This document shows, piece by piece, positions 56,148 to 64,000 of a stretch of DNA of 64,000 nt (position 1 is its first letter; each line of letters begins with the position of its first letter). Position numbers and translations under genes: made by a program. The notes under the pieces were generated by a model. It ran no database searches. It was not told the DNA's origin and was given only the letters and a program-made list of their open reading frames with translations. Origin of the DNA: Anaerovorax sp. IOR16 (GTDB lineage Bacteria > Bacillota > Clostridia > Peptostreptococcales > Anaerovoracaceae); NCBI RefSeq assembly GCF_017168145.1, contig NZ_JADQTL010000010.1, positions 1 to 64,000 on the forward strand. Direction: 5' to 3'.

Positions 56148-57605
56148 CTATTGAATATGCAGCTTTTTTAATTTATATTTTAAAGTCTGACGAGGTAACA
56201 TTAACATTTTAGCAGCCTTACTTTTATTTCCGTTACACTTATCTAAAACTGATTGTATGAGATTCTTTTCAACCCTGTTTATTATTTCAGTATACGCAAT
56301 AGCACTACCCTGTGTTTTCTCTTCTATATCACTTTTTATATCTTTCATTATTTCTTTTTCAATTAATTCTTGATTTTCTTTCTTTTCCTCGAACAGGTTA
56401 GAATGAGCTTCCCCAATACGCTGCTGCAAATACTTTGGTAAATACTCTACACTTAAAAGAACGTTATTTTCTGCAAACTTTATCATAAGTTCAATTGTGT
56501 TTTTTAATTCACGCACATTTCCTTCCCATGAATATTCCATCATAATTTCTCGCAAATCTTGTGTGATTCCACGTATCTTCTTTCCATATAAATCTCCAAA
56601 ATATTTGATATAATATTCAATAAATAAATCGATATCCTCTTTACGCTCTCTTAATGGTGCAAGACGAATCATACTACTTGAAAAACGATAAAATAAATCT
56701 TTTCTAAATTGATTGTTTTCCATAGCAACAATTGGGTCTATATTCATTGCACCAATAATCTTTACATCTACATATTTATCTTTATTATCTCCTAATGAAC
56801 GAAAAATACCATCTTGAATGACACGAAGCAATTTAGCCTGAATATGATATGGCATTGAATTTAATTCATCTAAAAATAATATCCCGCCATCTGCTTCTTC
56901 AAATAATCCAACTCTGTTTTCTGCACCTGTATAAATACCTCTTTTGGTTCCAAATAAAATAGATTCTACTAAATTTTCCGGAACAGCTGCACAATTAAGA
57001 ACGACAACCTTTGATTTCTTTACACCACTATAATGAATGATTGACTGCGCAAATAGCTCTTTTCCAGTTCCTGTTTCACCATAAATTAATGTAGGATTTG
57101 GAAGTTTTGCTAAAACCTTTCCTATTTCAATATTTTTTAGCATTTCTTTATTTTTTGTCATAATAGAATCAAAAGTAATCAGTCCGGATTCTTTTTGAAT
57201 CTTTTCTACTAATCGATCAAAATCAGTATCACTTTTTTGTGATTCAATATTCTCTAAAGCCTCAATATCTTTTACTAATTCAACGACCCCAACTATACTA
57301 TCGCCTCGCAGAATAGGTACTGTTACATTATTTGTCGTACGAATTCTGCCTAAATAGTCTTGATATGTCTGGTTTTTACATACAACAATTTCTCCTGTTT
57401 CCATACATTTTACTACGGAGCTCTCTTCTCTTTTTAAATTTGGATATGCTTCAAAAAAATTACGATTTATAAAACCATTTTTTATATTCGAAATAGGAGT
57501 GTTTGTTTTTTCGTCATACCTTGTATTAAAAGCAATATTGTAGTTACGATCCACAATCAAGACATAATCCAAGCTATTTAAAATTAAATCTCCAATACTT
57601 AACAC
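56148..57605 (-). CDS. sigma-54 dependent activator (PAS-AAA-Fis), module 2
   Basis: 485 residues, paralogue of the module 1 activator. PAS-like N-terminus (NFFEAYPNLKREESSVVKCME), Walker A GETGTGKE, sigma-contact loop GIYTGA instead of GAFTGA, Fis helix-turn-helix GNKSKAAKMLMLPRQTLKYKL. A charged linker of about 55 residues precedes the HTH. Start is GTG 57605 with AGGAGG 8 nt upstream. Last of the opine-dehydrogenase/NhaC group, though it probably has its own promoter. Confidence 0.92.
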   Translation of the reverse strand: MLSIGDLILNSLDYVLIVDRNYNIAFNTRYDEKTNTPISNIKNGFINRNFFEAYPNLKREESSVVKCMETGEIVVCKNQTYQDYLGRIRTTNNVTVPILRGDSIVGVVELVKDIEALENIESQKSDTDFDRLVEKIQKESGLITFDSIMTKNKEMLKNIEIGKVLAKLPNPTLIYGETGTGKELFAQSIIHYSGVKKSKVVVLNCAAVPENLVESILFGTKRGIYTGAENRVGLFEEADGGILFLDELNSMPYHIQAKLLRVIQDGIFRSLGDNKDKYVDVKIIGAMNIDPIVAMENNQFRKDLFYRFSSSMIRLAPLRERKEDIDLFIEYYIKYFGDLYGKKIRGITQDLREIMMEYSWEGNVRELKNTIELMIKFAENNVLLSVEYLPKYLQQRIGEAHSNLFEEKKENQELIEKEIMKDIKSDIEEKTQGSAIAYTEIINRVEKNLIQSVLDKCNGNKSKAAKMLMLPRQTLKYKLKKLHIQ

Positions 57606-57821
57606 GGACGATTCCTCCTATCATACATTAAATTTTATAATTTTGTATTAACTCCTTTAAAACAAATTAATTACTGACTCTATTGAGATTAACAAAATTA
57701 TACAATAAAAATTGTAATAACACCAGAAACGAACAAATCTCTTATAAAGGAGATCTATTATAAGAGATTTGTTTGTATAGAACCAGATTGTACTTCATTT
57801 ATTTTTTTATTATCTATAGTG

Positions 57822-59228
57822 TTAACTAAATGAAAATCCGATGATTAAATAGCCGATACAAGCTACGATAGCTGAGCAACAAGCGTAAAACATCTGTGTC
57901 TTAACATGATCAATATGGTCCGCTCCGGCAGCTAACGAAGACAGAATCGTCGTATCAGATAACGGAGAGCAATGGTCACCAAAACATCCTCCTCCCATTA
58001 CTGCTGCAATTGTTGCATATACAATTGCATTCGCTTCGCCGCCTGTAACGCTAAATGCGAGAGGAACACATATTGGTGTCATAATTGCATATGTACCCCA
58101 AGATGTCCCTGTAAAGAAAGAGATAAATGCACAAACTAAAAATGCTGCAACAATGATTATGCCAGGTGATATCCATTTTTCCGTTACTTCAATTACAAAG
58201 TTTGCAGTACCTAAGTCTTTTGAAATGTTGTTAATGCAATACGCTAGCGCTAATATTAACATTGCATTCATTACAGATTTAATTCCCTCAATCGCTGTAT
58301 CAACGAGTTCTGTCAAAGTTCCCATTCTTTGAAATAACATTAAAATAAACAAATACATGACTGCTACAATAAATGCCTCTAAAGTTTTCGCAGATCCCCA
58401 TGCAATGTATGTTCCTATTGTAATGCAGATAATAATAAGTGCTGGCATAAAAAAGTGAAGTATTAAATTGGGTTTTGTACCTTCATTCGGTTGAATCTTT
58501 TCTAGTTCACTTGAAAGGAGTGGGTGTGCTCCTTCAGCCAATACCTTTCCTTCCTCTCTCGCTCTCTTCTCTGCTTTTGCCATTGGCCCAAAATCAGGAA
58601 TAATTCCACTGGCTATACATCCGACTAAGATAACGGATGCAATTCCATAAAAATTATATGGTACCATTTTAACAACCGCTGCCTGTGCAATGGTAGCATC
58701 CGTAAATACTCCAATACCAACTAATAGCCCTGCCATATAAATGCCCCAAGCAGAAAATGGAATTAAGGTACAAACCGGAGCGGATGTAGAATCACATATA
58801 AAGGCAAGTTTTTCTCTGGATACCTTTGCTTTGTCCGTAATATTTCTCATTACAGTACCTACATATAAAGGTGAAAAGTAATCTGAAAAAAAGATGAAGA
58901 TTCCTAAAAGCCAAGCCATTATTTGTGCACCGCGCTGTTTTAAATTTCTTTTTCCAACCATATTAGAAAATGCGTAAATTGCTCCTGATTTTTGAAATAA
59001 AGCAACTAAAATACCAATAAATACTTCTATTGCTATAACCCAGATAAAATCAGGATTACCGAGTGCACTCTGCATAATAGAAGAAAACCCCATTATTATA
59101 TTTTCACCAGTAATTACTACTCCAACAAAAACACCGATTAATATAGAAATAAGTGCATTACGAGTCACAAATGCCAATACCAAAGCGATAAAGGCGGGTG
59201 CCAACGATAAAATTCCATAATGATCCAT
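57822..59228 (-). CDS. NhaC-family antiporter, copy 2
   Basis: 468 residues, about 12 membrane segments. Family blocks FFSDYFSPLYVGTVMRNITDK, GTSWGTYAIMTPICVPLAF and FGDHCSPLSDTTILSSLAAGADH. It follows the opine-dehydrogenase-like gene by 155 bp on the same strand. It is expected to move the substrate or product of that enzyme against Na+ or H+; inference. Confidence 0.86.
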   Translation of the reverse strand: MDHYGILSLAPAFIALVLAFVTRNALISILIGVFVGVVITGENIIMGFSSIMQSALGNPDFIWVIAIEVFIGILVALFQKSGAIYAFSNMVGKRNLKQRGAQIMAWLLGIFIFFSDYFSPLYVGTVMRNITDKAKVSREKLAFICDSTSAPVCTLIPFSAWGIYMAGLLVGIGVFTDATIAQAAVVKMVPYNFYGIASVILVGCIASGIIPDFGPMAKAEKRAREEGKVLAEGAHPLLSSELEKIQPNEGTKPNLILHFFMPALIIICITIGTYIAWGSAKTLEAFIVAVMYLFILMLFQRMGTLTELVDTAIEGIKSVMNAMLILALAYCINNISKDLGTANFVIEVTEKWISPGIIIVAAFLVCAFISFFTGTSWGTYAIMTPICVPLAFSVTGGEANAIVYATIAAVMGGGCFGDHCSPLSDTTILSSLAAGADHIDHVKTQMFYACCSAIVACIGYLIIGFSFS

Positions 59229-59315
59229 TAAGTGCTCCTTTCTTTATTTCCCATATAGCATAGAAATTTTCCTATACATTTATTTGTTTTTCAATAGAAA
59301 TTATAATTATTTATA

Positions 59316-59344
59316 TTAGGAAAGGTCGATATAACCTCTCCTAA
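59316..59344 (-). other. hairpin between opine-dehydrogenase-like gene and NhaC
   Basis: TTAGGAAAGGT / AACCTCTCCTAA, one mismatch, without a good T-run. It may be an RNA processing or attenuation hairpin that separates the two expression levels. Confidence 0.5.
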
Positions 59345-59383
59345 TACCCTATTCATTTAAATCTACTTTCTATAAGCAAACCA

Positions 59384-60463
59384 TTATAAAACCTTTAATA
59401 ACGCATCCATACTGTATTTTGTAAGCCCTAAACTCTCCATGGTTCTGGCTTTTTCAGCTTTATAATCTCTACCCATAATTACAGAAGATAATTTTAAAAC
59501 AGCATCAATTGCAGGTACATCTAATCCAATTCGTTCTGCTAAATCCGCAAAAAATACCAATCCAAATCCAGCATCTTCATTAAAATATCTATAATCTAGC
59601 TGAGGTTGCGCCTTTATTCCTTTAAATCCCGGAGCCTTTGAATAACCTTCACTATAATTTTCTACTGCTTGATAACCTTGTATCTTTCCCAGTACTGGAT
59701 CCGAAATAATTTCTACTCCCAACTTTTTACCAAGTAAAACTCTTTCCAAATCTAATGCTTCAATCACACGGCCTACTCCATCGGTTACTCCTTCCTCATA
59801 GAATAAAAAATTACCATGTGTTCTCTCAATCAATGCAGTATTGCAAATCGTTACAGATGGATGAATGATTGGATTTGCATTTTGAAGTGTTGTCTGTAAT
59901 ATATTTTCTGCTTTTTGACATTCAGGATATACCGACGCAAATACTTTATAAATTTGATCATTTAAGCGACTCGGAATGGTTGCAAAAAAGTAACCACCTT
60001 TTAACCGATTATAAACTGCAACTTTAGCTTCTCCTACAATACGTACTGCATATGGCAATGTAGAGGTTTCAGATACAGTTACGATATCATCTTCAAAATC
60101 CAAACCCAATGCATTTTTAAATACAATGCTTCCAGCACAAGAACCGGGGCATACGATATAGATTTGACCTTCCTTCACATAAGGTTTACATGCGTTACCA
60201 AATGCTGCTGTTGAATAGGCAGGACCTACCGCTAGTATTACTTCTGCACCATCCATAACTTTAGCTATATCATGACCTGCATAGGCGATTTTCTGAAAAC
60301 CTTCTAATTCTCCTTCTGCATAAATACCCCCTACATTTGCAATTTCATTAATGATTTTGGGGAAATCTTCAAAGTCGAACATATTAACACGATGTCCTGC
60401 TTTTGCCCATTCAAATGCAACTGCGCATGCTCCGTTTCCAGAACCTAATACTGCTACTTTCAT
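59384..60463 (-). CDS. opine/octopine dehydrogenase-like NAD(P)-dependent enzyme
   Basis: 359 residues. N-terminal Rossmann domain (VAVLGSGNGACAVAFEWA) and C-terminal helical octopine/nopaline dehydrogenase domain with the conserved His in NPIIHPSVTICN (about 207). Members join or split an amino acid and a 2-oxo acid by reductive amination. Beside NhaC and under a sigma-54 promoter, it probably degrades an amino-acid adduct. ATG 60463 has GGAGGAG about 7 nt upstream. Confidence 0.88.
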   Translation of the reverse strand: MKVAVLGSGNGACAVAFEWAKAGHRVNMFDFEDFPKIINEIANVGGIYAEGELEGFQKIAYAGHDIAKVMDGAEVILAVGPAYSTAAFGNACKPYVKEGQIYIVCPGSCAGSIVFKNALGLDFEDDIVTVSETSTLPYAVRIVGEAKVAVYNRLKGGYFFATIPSRLNDQIYKVFASVYPECQKAENILQTTLQNANPIIHPSVTICNTALIERTHGNFLFYEEGVTDGVGRVIEALDLERVLLGKKLGVEIISDPVLGKIQGYQAVENYSEGYSKAPGFKGIKAQPQLDYRYFNEDAGFGLVFFADLAERIGLDVPAIDAVLKLSSVIMGRDYKAEKARTMESLGLTKYSMDALLKVL

Positions 60464-60568
60464 TTTTTCTCCTCCTAGTTCCATGTTTCATTCCTTAATG
60501 AACTTAAAACATATCCTAATGTTAGATACCATTTAAGAAATAAAAAATAATTTACAGTATTTATATGA

Positions 60569-60583
60569 GCAAATATCATGCCA
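60569..60583 (-). promoter_or_regulatory. sigma-54 promoter of the opine-dehydrogenase-like unit
   Basis: The minus strand reads TGGCATGATATTTGC: GG and GC are exactly 12 bp apart, as in the -24/-12 consensus. The ATG lies about 105 bp downstream. Confidence 0.85.
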
Positions 60584-60590
60584 GTGTTAT

Positions 60591-60713
60591 AAACGTTGAA
60601 TTTTCAACGTTTAACTATTTATAAAATAAAGAGTGGCTAAATTTCGCCACATTAATTTTAAAATACTGGTCCAATAATTGACCAGTCGATGGCTTAATGG
60701 CAATTTTTCGCCA
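60591..60713. promoter_or_regulatory. four inverted repeats, candidate activator sites
   Basis: (1) 60591-60612: AAACGTTGAA / TTCAACGTTT. (2) 60633-60650: GTGGC / GCCAC. (3) 60665-60686: ACTGGTC / GACCAGT. (4) 60697-60714: ATGGC / GCCAT. Elements 2 and 4 share TGGC-N8-GCCA of 16 bp and lie 64 bp apart. They lie upstream of the -24 box at 60582. They could be binding sites, or some may end the prepilin peptidase transcript. Confidence 0.6.
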
Positions 60714-60726
60714 TTTAAGATTTTAA

Positions 60727-61395
60727 TTATATAGGATGATACAATAAAAGAATATACGAAGCGGTTACTATGTAAGGGGCATACGCACATGTCGAATCCT
60801 TTTGGTATACTTTAAATAATAGCAGGATTGTACATCCTACTCCACAAAATATCATAGACCATGTCAATATCCATAGAACTCCTGAGAATCCAAAATATAA
60901 ACCAAGGGAAAAAAACAATTTAATATCACCAAATCCTAAAACCTCTTGTTTAAAAAGGAAGGATAAAAAAAATGCAAACACCCAAAGAAAAAGGGTTAGC
61001 AAAAATACTGAAAGTAGTACAGACCCAATCATCTTCACCTCGTTATTTACTACAAATTGCAAAAAAGATATTATAATGTTTGCAATAACCCATTGATCCG
61101 GAATAATTTGATAATAGAAATCAGTTACTGCAATCTGTAATAAAATCCAAACAAAGCTCATTTTTAAAACGAACAAAAAACAATAATCTATTTTTCCACA
61201 AGGTATTAAAAAACTAAATACAAATAAGATTACCATTACAAGAATAACTAAGCCTCTTGGAATTTTCTCTTGTTTATGAGATTTATCTACTGTTTGTCCA
61301 TAATCACAAAGCCATGTTTCGGGAATTTGTTTCCAGATAATAATCCATAACATTCCTATAAAAATTCCGAATGTACATCTAAATATTTCCCACAT
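60727..61395 (-). CDS. prepilin peptidase, A24 family
   Basis: 222 residues, six to seven membrane segments. First catalytic Asp in VTDFYYQIIPDQW (about 89), second in GFGDIKLFFSLGLYFG (GxGD motif, about 155). It processes type IV prepilin-like proteins, possibly for secretion or competence. No pilin genes are in the window. The N-terminal Cys motif of full-length PilD is mostly lost, so it may lack methylation activity. Confidence 0.85.
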   Translation of the reverse strand: MWEIFRCTFGIFIGMLWIIIWKQIPETWLCDYGQTVDKSHKQEKIPRGLVILVMVILFVFSFLIPCGKIDYCFLFVLKMSFVWILLQIAVTDFYYQIIPDQWVIANIIISFLQFVVNNEVKMIGSVLLSVFLLTLFLWVFAFFLSFLFKQEVLGFGDIKLFFSLGLYFGFSGVLWILTWSMIFCGVGCTILLLFKVYQKDSTCAYAPYIVTASYILLLYHPI

Positions 61396-61466
61396 ATTCT
61401 TATCCTTCCAGCAGAATTACATTTATTATTACAAATTCAATAATTTTACATATGTTGCCCAAAATT

Positions 61467-61493
61467 AATTGCCAAAGAATTTATTTGGCAATT
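61467..61493 (-). terminator. terminator after the ArsP_2-like gene
   Basis: AATTGCCAAA / TTTGGCAATT perfect stem, followed on the minus strand by AATTTTGG. The T-run is short. Confidence 0.6.
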
Positions 61494-61498
61494 ATAAT

Positions 61499-62347
61499 TT
61501 ACATATTAAGTAGATCTATTAATAATCCACTTCCAACACCAATGGCATATAAGAGAAATGTAATTTTAAGATTATCTTTTAAATTTCGGTTTGTCTTAAA
61601 CAACACTGCAAATCCAATGCCTGCACCCGTACACAAACCAGCTACTATGGATCCAAAACGAATTCCACCAGATAAAAACAACTGTGTTAACACTAAGGAT
61701 GCTGCACAATTAGGTATTAAACCAAACAACCCGGTTAAAAATGGCTGCAAAATGCTATCTGCCATCAAAAATGCAGACATTGTCACCTCGTCTACATAAT
61801 AAAAAATAGTATTAAGTATAAATGAAACGGCTAAAATAAATAAAAATATTGTTGAAGTATGACGAACCGCTGCGGAGAAAATCCCTTTTTCACAATGACA
61901 ATCATCGCAAAGCTCGCATGCTTCACCTGATTGTATAATATCAGAGGCAAGTCCACGTTTTCGATCTATATAGTCAATAACAAATCCCGCAATTAAACCA
62001 ATTAGTATTTTGATCGCTATTAACTTCAATAAAACCTTGCCACTGCCCGGAACTGCCAGCAATACAGGAATGGCTTCATCCGAAGTCGATAAAAACACTG
62101 CAAGAAGCGTACCTCTCGTAATCATTTTTCCACTGTAAAAATTTGCAGCTGCTACGGAAAATCCACATTGTGGAAAAGCTCCTAAAGCGGCACCCCCTAA
62201 TGGTCCATACTTGCCGGATTCTACAAGAACTTTCTGTAGCTTTTCACTGGAACGATGTTCTATAAATTCAATTAAAAGATACGCTGCTAACAGAAACGGT
62301 AACATTCGAATCCCATCAAAGAGTGTATCAATTAAAACTTCTTTCAT
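61499..62347 (-). CDS. ArsP_2-like putative heavy-metal/manganese exporter
   Basis: 282 residues, about eight to ten membrane segments, with repeated ALGAFPQCGFSVAAANFYSG and GLIPNCAASLVL half-motifs and a cytosolic Cys/His loop CELCDDCHCEKG (about 143-154). This agrees with the PF11449 family. The Cys loop may sense or carry metal. Lies 22 bp downstream of NhaC copy 3 and likely shares its mRNA. Confidence 0.8.
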   Translation of the reverse strand: MKEVLIDTLFDGIRMLPFLLAAYLLIEFIEHRSSEKLQKVLVESGKYGPLGGAALGAFPQCGFSVAAANFYSGKMITRGTLLAVFLSTSDEAIPVLLAVPGSGKVLLKLIAIKILIGLIAGFVIDYIDRKRGLASDIIQSGEACELCDDCHCEKGIFSAAVRHTSTIFLFILAVSFILNTIFYYVDEVTMSAFLMADSILQPFLTGLFGLIPNCAASLVLTQLFLSGGIRFGSIVAGLCTGAGIGFAVLFKTNRNLKDNLKITFLLYAIGVGSGLLIDLLNM

Positions 62348-62369
62348 AGATTATCATCTCCAACCTTTT

Positions 62370-63665
62370 TTATTTTTGGCTTGCTTTTTCTTTACGAAAA
62401 ACGATAAATAAAAGGGCACTTATAGCCATCAAAACTGGATAGTACATATAAGGTATAATATCAAACGGTGTAAGTCCAGTTAAACTCGCCGCAGACAAAA
62501 GCTGGGCTCCATATGGAATCAGTCCCTGAAATACTGAAGTAAAAATATCCAAAATAGAAGCGGAACGTATTGGTGAAATATCAAACTCTTCACTGATTTC
62601 TTTCGCAATCGGACCTGCCATAACAATTGCTACTGTATTATTGGCGGTTGCTGCATCTACCATCGAAGCAAGTGCCGCAATACCAAGCTGTCCACCTTTT
62701 TGGCCTTTTATGTTTGAATGAATTAATTCTAAAATGAACTGAATTCCACCATATTCCTTAACGAGTGCTACAATAGCGGCAACCACAATCGAAATTACGG
62801 TAATGTCATACATTCCTGTAACCCCATTGCCAACTACTTTGAATACATCCCCAAGAGGAATGGAACCACTTACCACACCTACAATAAGAGATGCGATTGT
62901 TCCACCAATCAATACTCCAAATACATTAAAGCCCAAAAGCGCTCCAATCAATACTAAAAGATATGGGATTACTCGGAAAATATTATAAGGTAAGTCTTGA
63001 CTGATTTCAAAGCTTCCATTCATTGTTAAAAACAGAAATAGAATAATTGTTATGATTGCAGCTGGAAGAACAATAAAAAAATTCGCCTTAAACTTGTCTT
63101 TCATTTGACAACCTTGTGTTCGTACTGCTGCGATGGTAGTATCCGAAATCATAGACAAATTATCGCCAAACATCGCTCCACAAACAACTGCGCCAATGCA
63201 AACAGGTAAGGCAAACCCTGCTTTTTCACTGATTCCAACAGCAATCGGTGCAAGTGCTGCAATTGTTCCCATTGAGGTTCCCATAGATACCGAGATAAAA
63301 CATCCAATCAAAAATAATCCTACCACTGCGACCTCAGATGGCAATACTGATAAACCCAAGTTTACTGTACTTTCAACACCTCCGGCAGCTTTTACCGCTC
63401 CGGAAAAGCCTCCGGCAGCAAGAAATATCAAACACATGATAATAATGTTCTCGTCACCTACACCCTTTGCAACAATAGAGAATTTTTCTGAAAAACTTAC
63501 TTGTCTATTTTGCATAAAAGCTATGAATAATGCAATTAAAAATCCTACAATAGCAGGCATACTGTAAAAATCACTGGTTACAATACCTGATCCAATAAAA
63601 ATAACTAAAAAAACCCCGATCGGCAATAATGCAATCGGATTACCCTTTTTCTGTACGTCTTTCAA
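62370..63665 (-). CDS. NhaC-family antiporter, copy 3 (TTG start)
   Basis: 431 residues, about 11 membrane segments; blocks MGTSMGTIAALAPIAVGIS and CGAMFGDNLSMISDTTIAAVRTQG. The start is TTG 63665, with AGGAGG 6 nt upstream. The apparent ATG at 63713 lies within the promoter -10 region and would not be on the mRNA. Together with the ArsP_2-like gene it may export a metal or organic ion. Confidence 0.85.
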   Translation of the reverse strand: MKDVQKKGNPIALLPIGVFLVIFIGSGIVTSDFYSMPAIVGFLIALFIAFMQNRQVSFSEKFSIVAKGVGDENIIIMCLIFLAAGGFSGAVKAAGGVESTVNLGLSVLPSEVAVVGLFLIGCFISVSMGTSMGTIAALAPIAVGISEKAGFALPVCIGAVVCGAMFGDNLSMISDTTIAAVRTQGCQMKDKFKANFFIVLPAAIITIILFLFLTMNGSFEISQDLPYNIFRVIPYLLVLIGALLGFNVFGVLIGGTIASLIVGVVSGSIPLGDVFKVVGNGVTGMYDITVISIVVAAIVALVKEYGGIQFILELIHSNIKGQKGGQLGIAALASMVDAATANNTVAIVMAGPIAKEISEEFDISPIRSASILDIFTSVFQGLIPYGAQLLSAASLTGLTPFDIIPYMYYPVLMAISALLFIVFRKEKASQK

Positions 63666-63703
63666 AGCCTTCCTCCTATGTCTTTCGTGCATTTTTAAGA
63701 TAT

Positions 63704-63732
63704 ATTGTACCATATAAGCAATAAAAAGTCAA
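63704..63732 (-). promoter_or_regulatory. promoter of NhaC copy 3
   Basis: On the minus strand -35 TTGACT (63727-63732), 17 bp, -10 TACAAT (63704-63709). The predicted start near 63697 lies downstream of the ATG at 63713. Confidence 0.8.
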
Positions 63733-63767
63733 AAAATTCCACAAATTTATATCATTTGTAAATTTAT

Positions 63768-63817
63768 AAAAAAGCAAAAGCAAGCAAAATCTTAAAATAA
63801 GAAATTAGCTTGCTTTT
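63768..63817 (-). terminator. terminator downstream of gap
   Basis: On the minus strand AAAAGCAAGC pairs with GCTTGCTTTT, followed by GCTTTTTT. Loop about 22 nt. Confidence 0.7.
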
Positions 63818-63868
63818 AATGAATAATATTATGATTTGATTCTTAACTTTATTTTTTTAAATTTTATC

Positions 63869-64000
<132 letters not shown>

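Overview
The window is a 64 kb AT-rich piece of a Bacillota (Clostridia-type) chromosome. A partial 16S rRNA gene, a tig-clpP-clpX-lon-engB cluster, BofA, YaaL-like, YetF-like (DUF421) and SleB-like genes, NiaR, a tmRNA with an ALAA tag end, class II aldolase and GAPDH all fit a low-GC, probably spore-forming anaerobe. Three NhaC-type antiporters, an agmatinase, an opine-dehydrogenase-like enzyme and two sigma-54 activators suggest amino-acid fermentation. I cannot name the genus from sequence alone.

Layout. 1-2300: 16S rRNA on the minus strand, cut at its 3' side by the window edge, read from three tandem promoters. 2.3-6.5 kb: LysO-type exporter, double GNAT protein, LytTR regulator and MFS transporter. 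6.6-9.0 kb: DUF421/DUF4363 pair, a tetrahydrofolate riboswitch with folT, bofA and a DUF2508 gene. 9.0-17.8 kb: one minus-strand housekeeping block from tig down to hpt, then pduL and deoC. 18-23.4 kb: CYTH protein, rubredoxin-like protein, a PTS-IIC-like permease divergent from niaR, udk and an MBL/beta-CASP protein. 23.6-28.6 kb: a redox and sulfur locus (four-domain CoA-disulfide-reductase-like enzyme, thioredoxin, Crp/Fnr regulator) and an HD-GYP protein. 28.7-38.8 kb: accessory region with a PLD protein, an IS110-family element with a likely bridge RNA, a Fic toxin with a 57-residue antitoxin, a dynamin-like GTPase, IS1182-like copy 1 and an EAL-HDOD/Cys-rich/DUF1847 cluster. 39.1-43.0 kb: agmatinase and NhaC behind a sigma-54 promoter, with their activator. 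43.3-47.4 kb: a broken DUF3160 lipoprotein gene, a VCBS-like secreted protein and IS1182-like copy 2. 47.6-56.0 kb: SleB hydrolase, tmRNA, NCS2 permease, smpB, three signal peptidases I, RluA, small membrane or sporulation-like proteins and fba. 56.1-60.7 kb: a second sigma-54 module (opine-dehydrogenase-like, NhaC, activator). 60.7-64 kb: prepilin peptidase, ArsP_2-like exporter, a third NhaC, and the 3' end of gap.

Most interesting points. (1) Both IS1182-like copies sit in a terminator hairpin and are flanked by exact 25 and 26 bp duplications of the whole hairpin. Their transposase is split at an A9 run in both copies, and the only two differences between the copies are synonymous, so the split may be bridged by frameshifting. 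(2) The divergent sulfur-enzyme/trxA region holds two 13-bp Crp/Fnr-type palindromes, each about 41 bp from the predicted start of its own gene. (3) Two paralogous sigma-54 modules pair an NhaC antiporter with a nitrogen-compound enzyme; the second has four inverted repeats upstream of a good -24/-12 promoter. (4) The folT leader can form a hairpin that covers its own ribosome binding site. (5) The IS110 element carries a structured non-coding leader of bridge-RNA type.
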